A DNA stretch of 64,000 nt, taken from assembly GCF_954871325.1 (NCBI RefSeq), contig NC_088776.1, positions 18,662,052 to 18,726,051 of the forward strand, written 5' to 3'. Of this stretch, positions 36,601 through 45,736 are shown piece by piece (position 1 is the first letter of the stretch; each line of letters opens with the position of its first letter). The translations under genes and the position numbers were made by a program. The stretch is from Gordionus sp. m RMFG-2023 (Eukaryota; Nematomorpha; Gordioida; Chordodea; Parachordodidae). Below the pieces are notes generated by a model, which saw nothing but the letters and a program-made list of their open reading frames with translations, made no database searches and was not told the origin of the DNA.

Positions 36601-37097
36601 ATTCAAATCAAAAGACGATAACTATTCTTATCCCTGTTAAACCAGAACCTACTGTCTTAATCGAATCTGACCACCATGATAGTTATATCAAGGAAACGAT
36701 AGCTAAAGACATAGAGAGTTTCGTTATACTAAAAAATATTAGTGATAACGATTCAAAAAATGTCGCTAAAGCAGTTATTAACCCAGTTGTTCAAGTTATT
36801 CATAAGAGCAATAAAAAGACAGGTAATTTTTCCCAATAGATAATAATAAGTTTTATATAAAATAAGTTTGTATCTATGAGAATCGGGTTATTATTTATTA
36901 CTCAATATAATTTTTTTATAATTTAGCTCGAAATTGTCTAATGAAGCGATTTAATTTTTCGATTCATAACGTTTTGAAAACATTAAATAATCCTTAATAA
37001 AAAAATTTCAGACTTTTCGCACAAACGCATCAATCCAGAAAAGGCTACCGACGATTTTTATTTTGAACGCTACAGAAAACAATTTTCACGTTTTTAA
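24697..37097 (+). CDS. tls1: Tls1/C9orf78 family splicing factor, nine exons
   Basis: Exons are 24697-24791, 24832-24891, 24932-24986, 30970-31142, 35292-35366, 35651-35797, 36160-36293, 36478-36822 and 37012-37097. All introns are GT-AG, and the total of 1170 nt is an exact frame for 389 residues. It matches human C9orf78 (289 residues) along its length: an N-terminal basic part and AIECLKELQNLRKKARGIS, then FSKETNRRDEDAEMMKF (about 113-130), EEMMSNQMLSGIPEVNLG (183-200), SFVPANMAVNFAQHNRF (about 231-247) and the C-terminal EKATDDFYFERYRKQFSRF. Exon 8 adds a long linker of about 115 residues that accounts for the extra length. C9orf78/Tls1 is a mostly disordered nuclear protein that binds the Brr2 helicase of the U5 snRNP and tunes splice-site use. 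Introns 1 and 2 are 40 bp each, intron 3 is 5983 bp and intron 4 is 4149 bp. The ATG at 24697 is the only start in frame. Confidence 0.95.
26005..26240 (+). pseudogene. Harbinger transposase N-terminal fragment
   Basis: Reads TTERRRRHRFLEGRY, then after an in-frame stop and on a shifted frame NSRDQGLFKIFDSIP, YPDKFRQMFHMHVETFNYIL and INLESI. This is the usual Harbinger N-terminus (PIN..R...G.F..L...L..D..KF...FRM....F.YIL). The catalytic DDE part is absent from this copy. Confidence 0.75.
26228..26430 (-). pseudogene. MADF/Myb-SANT-like protein fragment of Harbinger
   Basis: From the ATG at 26430 (minus) it reads MATEYLLMENIRRYRYLW, an in-frame stop, then RDTAASKIKLEEIGKNF and DLTYEEIKKKFSGIKTKF. 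This is a MADF domain as carried by PIF/Harbinger elements as a second gene, thought to bind DNA and help the transposase. It is truncated after about 65 residues. Confidence 0.75.
26801..27181. repeat. four-copy tandem repeat, 93-95 bp unit
   Basis: Units start at 26801, 26894, 26989 and 27084 with ATTTAACATATCTTG and contain TTTGGCTC(A/T)(A/T)AATCCTAA and TAGTTCTAATTTAATGTTATA. The array adjoins the minus-strand MADF gene of the outer Harbinger and probably arose inside it. Confidence 0.85.
27770..28700 (-). pseudogene. old Ty3/Gypsy RT and RNase H fragment (fossil)
   Basis: Minus-strand remnants of pol in the order RT (PFGLYYEPTIFQKSMDNLL), the post-RT segment (YLGLINCYE.FIKN) and RNase H (IGASKTDFGDDLL, then KPITYAF and AKEAHVVVWN). 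No LTRs were found. Heavily broken and clearly older than elements A, B and C, and of a different Gypsy lineage. It lies within tls1 intron 3. Confidence 0.7.
28927..29095. mobile_element. small inverted-repeat element (MITE-like), family with 38277-38457
   Basis: The left arm contains AATCGATTTAAAAA and AAAATAATATTATATAAGCC. The right arm contains the complement as ACATAATATTATTTTGG and TTTAAAAATCC. The same arms occur at 38277-38457, and a half copy at about 5866-5935. The ends are not sharply defined. Confidence 0.55.
29380..29966. mobile_element. inverted-repeat element with a short internal ORF
   Basis: Arms of about 130 bp (roughly 29383-29527 and 29838-29965) are inverted copies, sharing AACTTGTTAATGAAA, TTGATACA and AACAAAAGA(C/T)(G/A)ATAAATCAAG. 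Between them a 67-codon plus frame (29557-29760) contains EISISEQEILLPHITSTVDL, perhaps a remnant of a hAT-like transposase, but this is not secure. It lies in tls1 intron 3. Confidence 0.6.
30551..30710. mobile_element. Harbinger-type MITE, 160 bp
   Basis: Begins GGCTCTGTCCAAAACATC and ends GAAATGGTTTTGGATACAGTT, with TTA directly on each side (30548-30550, 30711-30713). The terminal sequence is close to that of the Harbingers at 25355-27614. It has no coding capacity and lies about 260 bp before tls1 exon 4. Confidence 0.65.
31513..31806 (-). CDS. unrecognised 97-codon ORF in tls1 intron 4
   Basis: Opposite to tls1, it starts MFIAMLNTVRFMITRRKKYL and includes EENYNYFCLKDIVYINKN. No family is recognised. 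Its composition is more varied than the Ile/Lys/Asn runs of most chance frames here, so it may be an exon or a transposon piece, but a chance frame is possible. Confidence 0.2.
   Translation of the reverse strand: MFIAMLNTVRFMITRRKKYLSISEALFILRNNVETNLLYHIEENYNYFCLKDIVYINKNILKMFIKVLNYLKDNWHNVKILNKYKIFLYIITIYHTH
32314..32388 (-). repeat. tRNA-derived SINE head or tRNA pseudogene
   Basis: On the minus strand it has a good A box (TGGTGCATGCGG, 32367-32378) and B box (GAGTTCGATTCTC, 32324-32336) at tRNA spacing, with a possible anticodon loop CTTTGAA. The 5' and 3' acceptor halves do not pair and the anticodon stem is poor. A working tRNA is therefore unlikely, and a SINE head with internal polymerase III promoter fits better. 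Confidence 0.6.
32417..32952. repeat. two-copy tandem duplication, 277-bp period
   Basis: Copies begin GTTGAAGGGTAATTATTTAG at 32417 and 32694 and end near GCCTGATCAAAA(A/G)ACCA. They are about 95% alike by eye apart from one gap of about 16 bp. The end word GGCCTGATCAAAAA recurs near 34010 and 34590, tying the duplication to the Helitron-like sequence downstream. Confidence 0.85.
33720..35010 (+). mobile_element. Helitron 3' part
   Basis: The right end is typical of a Helitron: hairpin CCCGTCA-TT-TGACGGG at 34984-34999, then CTATCTACTAG and a following T, giving the CTRR end at 35007-35010. The same end occurs at 44217-44245. The body has repeated GGGCTGGGCTTGG-type words spaced about 50 bp apart, as in the other copy at 43970-44170, and a shared GGTAAATCAGATATTTACCC near the left. 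The 5' TC end was not found, so 33720 is only the left limit of recognised similarity. Confidence 0.65.
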
Positions 37098-38276
37098 TTT
37101 GCCAAACATTTTATTATTATAATAATTTTAATTTATAGTAACTGCATTTTTAATAATGGGGAACGAATAGAGAATAAAGATATATTTTTTCAAATTCAAT
37201 TTCTATTATTGTGATATATTTAAACACATAATTAATATCATACAAAATAAGAGCTTTTCTCTTTATAGTTTATTAATATTTTGTTTTTACACTTCGAAAT
37301 TATGAATGGGTACTCATAATCATCTAATCAGGAAATTTTTTATAGACCTATTTATTTATAAATAATCAATATTTTTTAAAGGCTCCTATAATAATTTAGA
37401 ATAAAAACGAATTTTTTTTAAAAAATGTTTTGATTTGATTTAATACTGAAACGCTCATAAAATAATGATTTCTTAATTCTTAAAGGATAAATTAATTGGT
37501 GAGAAAAAACCGAATTATTTTAATAAATCATGTTTTCTTAAATAATTTGTAAAACTAAAAACATAGAATTTTTTTTTTAATTTGGGCGCCTAAATTCCAA
37601 AATGAATATTCTAAATACTATATATATTTCCTCCAAAATCCTTGGAATAGTATGGATTTCTCATACGATTTTGATAATTATTTGTAGAAATTCACATCTA
37701 AAACAAATAACCTTCTTATCACTTCAAAATATACATTTTTGGCCATGCGGAACAAGCTCTTAGCCGGTGTGCTGGAAGGAATGGAAGTGTTTTTTTTAAA
37801 TTTATTTTATAAACAACTGTTTAATAATTGGAAAATTAAATAAAATAGTGTATCTTTAATGCTTAAAAATTGTCTAGGTTTTCTTTATATTAAAAATTAT
37901 CATCATGTAGCATAGGTTTATCTAAAAAAGGATGGTCCTTTTTACATTTTTCTAGGAGCTTGATATATATGTGATATAGGGAAGGTTGACAATTCCAATC
38001 TGATCAGCTCTTCTTTTCTCTATTTGGGGTTTAAATCCAACTCTATTCAATCTTGAAATGCGGGTGAAGTATGGTAGCTACCTATGAATTTTAAGCATCA
38101 TTATCTTAAAGATCAAAAATTGCAATGGGATAAAATAATTATCTTCATTCGCTTTTTTTATTTCATTATTATCAATCACTGTAAAAGTAGGAGTTAATTA
38201 TTACATTATAATTGTAGAATAAACTTTAAGACCTCAATGAAACTATGTTTATTGTCTTAGATTGTGTTGTTTAAAA
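37098..38276. other. AT-rich region downstream of tls1, no gene seen
   Basis: Contains the tls1 3' flank and AT-rich DNA without a supported gene. No polyadenylation site can be chosen with confidence, although AATAAA-like words are common. Confidence 0.4.
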
Positions 38277-38457
38277 GCCCGATTGTGGTCGATTTTTAAA
38301 AACGGATCGATTAAGATTATAACCAAAATAATATTATATAAGCCTGGAGACTTTACTCATAGATGGCAGAAAGATATCTATTTGCCAAATCTCGAGGATA
38401 TAATATTATTTTAGCTAAAATCGTAATCGGACCGTTTTTAAGCGACTTAAATCGGGC
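38277..38457. mobile_element. small inverted-repeat element (MITE-like)
   Basis: The 181-bp unit begins GCCCGATT and ends AATCGGGC. Arms of about 65 bp are complementary, including TTTTTAAAAACGG(A/T)(T/C)CGATTA and AATAATATTATAT. The left flank TTGTGTTGTTTAAAAGCCC resembles the ends of the hAT MITEs at 39009 and 44683, so the element may extend slightly further. Confidence 0.65.
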
Positions 38458-38635
38458 CTTACAAAAACACTCTTGGATATCTTATTTTGGAAAAATCCCT
38501 TTCAATACTTTTATTGTATTTATAAAAAGTTATCGAAAAAATAAGAAATGGCATTTGTAAAATACCGATTAATTAATGTAATTTATTCAAATAAACACTA
38601 AATATTTTTATATTTAACTAGGTATAAATATTTTT

Positions 38636-38814
38636 TATTATGTATAAATATTTATTTATTTTAATTTATGTATAAATATTTATTTATTTTAATTTATGTA
38701 TAAATATTTATTTATTTTAATTTATGTATAAATATTTATTTATTTTAATTTATATATAAATATTTATTTAGTTTAATTTATGTATAAATATTTATTTATT
38801 TTAATTTATGTGAA
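38636..38814. repeat. tandem repeat, 28-bp unit, about six copies
   Basis: Units of TATGTATAAATATTTATTTA plus TTTTAATT follow head to tail with almost no change. They form a simple AT minisatellite. There are no spacers of differing sequence, so it is not a CRISPR array. Confidence 0.9.
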
Positions 38815-39008
38815 AATTAAATATTCTTTTATATTTGTAAAATTGATATAAAAAATAAACTAATTTAAAATCAAATTTTCGATACAGTGTAAATGTATAG
38901 GGGCACACCTACAATAATTTAGATATCGAATGTATTGCGGATATCGTTTGATACATAAAATATGTATTGGATACAGGATTGTCCATACAGTATTGTTATA
39001 CTTATGAC

Positions 39009-39219
39009 TAGTGTGCTCGATTTGAGCCGATTTTTAAAAACGGCTAACTCAATATTTTAGCCAAAAATTATTGACTAAACTTCAAAATTTTGCGAATAAA
39101 TGTCCAAACCTTTGTGCCACTAATGGGCAAACTCTTCAGGTTTGCGTGATATTTTTCCGAATAAAATATTGAGTGCCGTTTTAAAAAATCTGCTCAAATC
39201 AAACCGTTTAACAACACTA
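39009..39219. mobile_element. hAT MITE, 211 bp, with 8-bp target duplication
   Basis: Inverted ends of about 55 bp include CGATTTTTAAAAACGGC and CTCAATATTTTAGCC. The element starts TAGTGTG and ends AACAACACTA. It is flanked by CTTATGAC at 39001-39008 and again at 39220-39227, a perfect 8-bp duplication of the size hAT transposases make. It has no coding capacity. Confidence 0.9.
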
Positions 39220-39488
39220 CTTATGACAATTTTGATTATATATTATATATCAGAGACCTGCAGAGGTACATTTTCAGGCCTAGCCCTAATTTTTTAAAAA
39301 ATGTTTAATTTTTTTTTAATTTTTGTAAAAATAATAACGATTTAAAATATTCGGCCTGGCCAAAGTATTTAAAATATTTTTTTTGATCTGGCCCGGTATT
39401 TAAATGATAGATGATGGCAATTATGAAAAAATTATAATAAAATATTGATAAATTATATTATCCAGGACAGGCGCATAACGAAAAGGGA

Positions 39489-39502
39489 CCCCCCCCCCCC
39501 CC
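39489..39502 (+). repeat. run of 14 C
   Basis: Homopolymer C run in otherwise AT-rich DNA. Similar C or G runs occur near 23896, 25256, 62126 and 63424. Confidence 0.95.
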
Positions 39503-39626
39503 ACCGCAATTTGTCTTCCGTAAATATCATTTTAAGCGAATATAAAAAATTTTCTTATCTTCCCTTCTCTCCTCTTCTTGTTATGTTATGTTGTAGTGTT
39601 GTTTTGTTTCCTTTATTTTTTTAGAG

Positions 39627-39840
39627 TCAGGGAAGGGATTTGAGGGAAGGGAAAAGGCGGAAAAAGATGATATGAAAGTGGAAGAAAGGGAAAAGAAGAG
39701 AAGGAGAGAGGTAATGAGAGGAATGAAGGTAAAGGTAAGGGTAAAAGGAAAAGGGGGGAAAGGGAAGAGTGGCGAAAGGAGGTATAGGGAGGGAAATAGA
39801 TGGGAGGAGAAGGTATAGGAAATGAAGGGATTGGCAGGTA
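39627..39840 (+). repeat. purine-rich strand of about 210 bp
   Basis: Almost only A and G on the plus strand, with words such as GGGAAGGG, GGAAAAGGGG and GAAAGGAGG. It is followed by two copies of a unit with GAAAG(G)GATATAG(A/G)AAGTGTTGT. On the other strand it gives long Ser/Pro/Phe/Leu-rich frames that are artefacts of composition. Confidence 0.85.
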
Positions 39841-40379
39841 TCGAAAGGGATATAGAAAGTGTTGTAATCGGAAGTACATGGATCGAAAGGAAAGATATAG
39901 GAAGTGTTGTGATCGGAAGGGAAATCCTTTCCTTTCACTCAGCATCTATATAATAGGCTATTCACTGGATGCAAACCCCTTTCAGAAACCTATTCCTACA
40001 CCCTAACAAATTTAATTTCGTAGCCTTCGGCGGTGATATTTCCATATCATTAATTACACATATCTATATTATAATTTTCCGATGTCCTCACTACGTCACC
40101 GTGACGTCATGTCATCGTTACGCCATGTCATCGGTTAAATAGATTATATTTTTTATTATTTTTAGCGATTATTATTTTTAGAGATTTAGAACGGGAACCA
40201 TATTTGTTAATAACATTTTATCACATTTGATTTTGCAAAAATGGATAGATATTTATAAATAATACTGCTTGGACGATGGTTCAACAAGTTAATCATTTTC
40301 CTTGAATTCCTGAAATAGGAATGCCAGTAATTTAAAAAAATTCTCTAAATAAGGGCACTCTAGGATTTTCATGTGAAAC

Positions 40380-41090
40380 AGGCTGAAGGCTATGGATCAT
40401 ACAAGTATATTGTAAATCTTCAGGCAACTAATCCTTATAATTGCCTTATTCACTTATATCTGTTTGTTTTCTGAAGTTTAAATATTTAAATAAGAATATT
40501 AAATTAAGTTAATTATACTAAATGTTTTATCTACTTTATAAATTTAGAATACGAATCTTTAATTAGGTTAAAGCGGGGTGTAAATTTAATCAAGAATATT
40601 AATTAAAAAATAGGAAATTTGAATGCAGGTTGATCTTATGTGGTTCAAAAACATTATGACCAATGTAAACTGGGTTACTCATTAACACTTTCACTAAATA
40701 TCACAAAATTTCAAGCAACTACTTGAAATAAATTGCCTTATTCAATCACATTTCCCTGTTTTGAAAATTTTAAATATTTGAATAAGTCTATTAAATTATG
40801 TTAAATTAAACTGAATATGTGGTTCAAAAAACATTATGACAAATGTAAACTGGGTTACTCTTTAACACTTACTTTCACTAAGTATCACTAAATATCATAA
40901 AATTTCAAGCAAATACTTCATATAATTTGCCTTATTCAATCACATTTCCCCCGTTTTGAAAATTTTAAATATTTGAATAAGTCTATATTAAACTGAATTT
41001 CTCATCACATTTTCTTGGTTTGAAAATTTTAAATATTTGAATAAGTTTATTAAATTGTGTTAAACTAGAACTGAATGTCTCATCTATCTC
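40380..41090. repeat. tandem repeats of about 180-200 bp inside the Helitron
   Basis: Three to four diverged units contain TTGCCTTATTCA(A/C)T(C/T)A, then GAAAATTTTAAATATTTGAATAAG and GTTAAA(T/C)TA. The best pair, starting about 40640 and 40815, also shares GTGGTTCAAAAA and ACATTATGAC. Confidence 0.8.
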
Positions 41091-41699
41091 ATAAATTAGA
41101 TGAATTATTAAAATTAAGCCAAACTGTTGTGTAACTAAAATTATAAATTGATGACTAATAATGATACAATTTAGGATGCTGTATGGTTTTAATTAACACA
41201 ATGGATTCATTTTAATATAACGGCTACATAGACTTTTTTTACTACTGAGGAATTTAAATAATAAATATTGCTTTTGCTCAACCTTAACTTCCAATATAAT
41301 CTCCGGAGGAAATGAATAACGAGTGCACTCTTATCTTAAAATACTAAATTCTAAACTTAATAAGGAAATACTTATCTAGGTTAAAATATTATATCTGAAA
41401 ACAGATAAATTTAAACGTAACGTAGGAATGTAAATAGTTTTATTCTTCATTTTCCTCCAATTTAAATCATTTATTTTTGGGGCCATTTCTATAAATGTTC
41501 ACAAAATAAATCACCCTTATCTTATTTTGTTTCATTCGCATGACTTTGCGCACAAATAAATATAAAAAAATATTTAGGAATATATCTATAAACAAACATA
41601 AAATAATTCTGGAAAATGTAAATGAATAGCGAATAATTCAAAAGTATCACTTTTTATCTCCTGATAAGACTTAATAATTTAGACAAGTCATTTTTTTAA

Positions 41700-42420
41700 C
41701 TTTTTAATTAAATTTATATTATTTTAATCATCCTACCTATTTTTAAGGCTATCCTTTTTGTCAGGCTGCACAATATGTCCTTTTATCTCTTATGAATATT
41801 TTATCCAACTAACTGAAAAATATACAAAGTACATTTTAATATTTAACTAAATTAATATAACAATTTTTAAGGATCCTACTTTTTTAAAAGCTTACCATTT
41901 TGTCGGATCCACCATTGCTCTATTATCCCTGCTGATTATTTTATATAACGCACAAAAAAATATACATAGTACATTGTTTTTATTATAAATAATTTGATAT
42001 ATGACTTTATATCTATTCCAAAAAATCGATTATTTTTTTATAATTTAAATAAATTTATATTATTTTAAGCATCCTACGTATTTTTAAGCTATCCATTTTG
42101 CCGGGCCACACAATATGCCCTCTCTGATGAATATTTTGTTTAACTAACTGAAAAATATACAAAGTACATTTTTAATATTTAACTAAATTAATACAATTTT
42201 TAAGGATCCTACTTTTTTAAAAGCTTACCAATTTGTCGGATCCACCATTGCTCTATTATCCCTGCTAAATATTTTGTATAATGCTCAAAAAAATATACAT
42301 AGTACATTATTTTTATTATAAATAATTTTATATAGGATTTTTATCTATTCCAAAAAATCTATATATATTACAATATTTATTTTTATTCAATTAAATTATA
42401 TATTTATTCTTAAGGATCCT
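41700..42420. repeat. tandem repeats of about 340 bp inside the Helitron
   Basis: Two units, starting about 41720 and 42060, share CATCCTAC(C/G)TATTTTTAAG, AACTAACTGAAAAATATAC, AAGGATCCTACTTTTTTAAA and GGATCCACCATTGCTCTATT. A weaker third partial unit runs to about 42600. Confidence 0.85.
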
Positions 42421-44245
42421 ACCTTTTTTAACAATACTCCTATTTATTCTTTCAATAAAAAATACTAAATGGAGTTTTCTATTTTTAGGATTTTATATTT
42501 ATTCCAAAAAAAATACATATTACAGTATTTATAGATTATTTAAATTATTCTATACCTATTCACAAGGATCCCATTTTTTTTAAGTTTGCCAATTGGTCTC
42601 TTTATAGAAAACTATCCCCATCCTATTTCCTCTTTATAATTGTTCAAATATTGATATATCAGCCATGAATAATGAACAAATGCAAAATAAACCTTTAGAA
42701 TATCATAATAGGCTTGATAAGTCCCCTAAAAAAATTTTTTGATGATAGCCCTCCAACTTTTAGAAATATGCATCTAATATCGACCCATCTACTGGTTTAC
42801 ATTATTTTAATGTTTGTTAATTTCAACAATAGTTTATTTATATTTTTGCCTGATTTCTTTATTTGTCTAGGCTAACCCTAATCCCTCACATTGCTACAAA
42901 ACATGATGAATCTATTATTAAAGATAAGCAAAGAAAATAATGACGATTAAACAAACGCCTTACCCGTTCTAGAGTTACTGGTAGCCAAAATAATAAAGAA
43001 CTACGCTTGAAATGAACTCCTCTGGAGATTTATTTTGTTTTATTTAATTCCATACTAACATTCACTTCACTAGGAGTTAATATTATCCGATTATCTGAGA
43101 AACTTTCATGAATATTTAGAGGAATGTTCAAACTTGAATGTACAGTACGGCCAATTTCATCAACTTTATTAATGGAAAAGTATGCAGTATTGTTCTGTCG
43201 TGGCCTTTATAACAATACTTATGACCGTTTTATTGTTGAGTTAACATTGTCGTTCATGATTTTATTTTAGAGGGGGATACCAATGCTGACATTGAGAAAT
43301 ATCGTTTTGCGTTCTTCTTTTACCAGTATACCAAGGCATAGGCATATCATCTTTACCAGGACGTTGTACACTGCTTTGTTAATCCGTCATTACTTTCATC
43401 TACAACCCTAAATGATATAAATTATACATTAATTATTTCCCTCGATACGACCACCCAGATTCATTTTGTCGCTCATCAAAATTAAAATGTCAACAAGGAT
43501 TTGCTCTTAATTTTATCAAATACATAATAATTAATCCTCATTATTTTTTAAAAAAATTATCCTAAATTTATATGTCAATAAAAAAAAATATCTTAAAAAA
43601 TATATAAATAATTTGCATATAAGTTTCATTAGTGTTTAATAGCATTTTTGTAATTTAAATAGATAGCATTTTTTTTTACTTAACATAAAAATATATATAT
43701 CCCTTATCAAATTCTTTGACAAATAATTTCGGAAATGCAAGACATACATTAAATTTATCTGAAAAATAACAATAACCCTATATAATAAACAACAATTTAT
43801 TTTTTAGATATAATATAAGAGTCGGTTATTTTTATTTTATTTGTCATGATTATCTAATAAGTGGTTGCCCTTGCCCAGACCTTCCCAGTTTCCCTTAATA
43901 CGGAATTTACATGTTTTTTTTTCCATATTAGACTAATTGGTAAATCAGATATTTCCCGTTCATGTCATGATATTAAAAATTTAACTATCTCCGAGGTGGG
44001 AAAAAATTTTCAAAATTATAATGGGTAGGACTGGGCTTGGAACCTCAAAATTAATATTAGCTTGCACCTGACTTCGGAATATCTTTTACAAATTATTAAG
44101 GGTTGAGCTGGGCTTGATAAACTTTTTTAAAATTATAAAATCTTGGATGCTTCCTAATATTGTGAGCTTGAACCTGGCACGACATCTATCGTAAAAAATG
44201 AATAAAAATCTCATTCCCCGTCATTTTTGACGGGCTTTCTACTAG

Positions 44246-44310
44246 TATATTATAATTTTCCGATGTCCTCAATACGTCATCGTGACGTCATGTCATCGGT
44301 ACGTATTTAT
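44246..44310 (+). mobile_element. second Helitron 5' end joined to the first Helitron's 3' end
   Basis: Directly after CTAG at 44245 the sequence is TATATTATAATTTTCCGATG, then TCCTCAATACGTCATCGTG. This equals the start of the Helitron at 40073 without its first two bases. Similarity then fades after about 60 bp. Confidence 0.7.
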
Positions 44311-44682
44311 TTATTTTTTTAAACGTAAATTTTTTTTTTTTAAAAACTAAAAAAGTATATATTATTTTTTTATAAAGTAAATAATTTTTTTAAAAAACGA
44401 TAAAATTACGTTTTAGATTACATCTGTTTTAGCTTTACCAATATCTGAAGATAATCCCACAATTCCTAGAGAGTTGATCCTAATATTGACTCCTATGCAG
44501 GTTCAGTGCATTATTATTTTTTATATTTTTATTTTGTTTTTATTTTAGAAAACAGGTCCTATCTTAACCTCTAATAGCTGAACAAATTTTGGTTAATCTA
44601 TCATTGCCAAACAAAGAAAGAGATGGCTTTTACTGAGCAAAATAAATATTCCAAAAATCACGAAGTCTAAAATTCTACCAAC

Positions 44683-44901
44683 TAGTGTTGTTAAACGGCT
44701 CATTTTGAGTCGATTTTTTAAAACGGCTAACTCAATATTTTAGCCAGAAAAATATTGCCTAAGTCTCGAGATTTCGATAATATATGCCTAGACTTTGTTC
44801 CTTCTATGAGCAAAATCTTGAAGCTTGCGTAATATTTTTCTGGACGAAATATTGAGTTAGCCGTTTTTAAAAATCGGCTCAAAACGAGCCATTTAACACT
44901 A
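44683..44901. mobile_element. hAT MITE, 219 bp, with 8-bp target duplication
   Basis: Starts TAGTGTTGTTAAACGGCTC and ends GAGCCATTTAACACTA, with long inverted arms containing AAAACGGCTAACTCAATATT. The flanks CTACCAAC at 44675-44682 and 44902-44909 are identical. It is the same family as 39009-39219. Confidence 0.92.
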
Positions 44902-44942
44902 CTACCAACAATAAGTTAGTAAAATATAATATATATATGTTA

Positions 44943-45075
44943 TCGGCAATGTGAAATATTCGGCAATGTGAGGTAATGGTAGGCAGGGTAATTTTGTTAT
45001 TTCGGCAACGTATACATTGCCGAAATATTCAGGCAATGTGCACATTGCCGGGTTAAATCAAATCAGGCAATGTAT
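44943..45075. repeat. cluster of GGCAATGT palindromes
   Basis: The word GGCAATGT or its complement ACATTGCC occurs seven times in about 130 bp. GGCAATGTGCACATTGCC is a perfect 18-bp palindrome, and CGGCAACGTATACATTGCCG is a near-perfect 20-bp one. Adjacent inverted copies could fold as a cruciform or may be piled transposon ends. Confidence 0.8.
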
Positions 45076-45521
45076 TCTATTTTACAAGTTAATAAATTTA
45101 TTATTTATTTGAGATTTATTATTGTTTAATAATAATTTATTATTATAAATTTATTTTATATTTTTTTTTAAAATATATTTTAATTTGTTTCAATATATTT
45201 TTTTGATTAATATTTTTTTTAAATATATATTCTCATGCACCAAGTCAGTTTTGAATTCACAATCAGCTTTTTATAAGGTTATAAATAAAATAGTAATATA
45301 GTATCTAAACAACCATCAGTCCTTGATCATATTCATACCATGCTGCAATAATGTCCTTGGATCTTTCTCTCCCAAACTAGCAATTACCAAGCTTTTAGCT
45401 TTTTATTCACAATCAGCTGTTTATAAGATTGTAATCTAGTATTTTTAGGATCCTTCCTATAGCTATATATGAAATCTAAACAATTATATTAACAACATGA
45501 ATCATTCATTCATTATCATAC

Positions 45522-45736
45522 TGAAATAAGCTATTCAAATTAATTATTTTTTAAAATATTTTATTATCTTATTATGTCTAAAAACATAGTATATATATAT
45601 AAAAAAAGTTAATTGAAAAATATATAATATCACGTTTTTTTGTGAATAGTTAAATTATATCAAACACATCAATTTATAATATAAGATTAACTATTCAAAT
45701 TTAAGATTAATTCTTTAAATTTATATATGATCAACA
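45522..45736 (-). repeat. 3' LTR of Gypsy C
   Basis: In element orientation it starts TGTTGATC and ends CTTATTTCA. It is nearly the same as 56999-57208 and is preceded by the purine tract. Confidence 0.93.

Larger units (their letters stand above)
40073..44245 (+). mobile_element. Helitron, 4.2 kb, with both ends seen
   Basis: The 5' end TCTATATTATAATTTTCC at 40073 follows an A. The 3' end has hairpin CCCGTCA-TTTT-TGACGGG (44217-44234), then CTTTCTACTAG (CTRR end 44242-44245) followed by T. This matches the Helitron rule of TC start, CTRR end and insertion between A and T. No Rep/helicase gene was recognised, and the interior is largely tandem repeats. Near the 3' end are GGGCTTGG-type words shared with the copy ending at 35010. 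It is probably non-autonomous. Confidence 0.75.

Noticed and set aside
38636-38814. CRISPR-like regular repeats
   Set aside because: The 28-bp units follow one another without unique spacers, in a eukaryotic context. It is a plain minisatellite.
39613-39945. Two long Ser/Pro/Phe/Leu-rich minus-strand frames
   Set aside because: They are the complement of the homopurine tract. The residues follow from TCC/CTT/TTC runs, not from a protein.
44405-44495. Possible exon (TSVLALPISEDNPTIPREL) flanked by AG and GT
   Set aside because: Looks exon-like, but no adjoining exon or family could be recognised, and it lies within repeat-rich DNA. Too weak to call.
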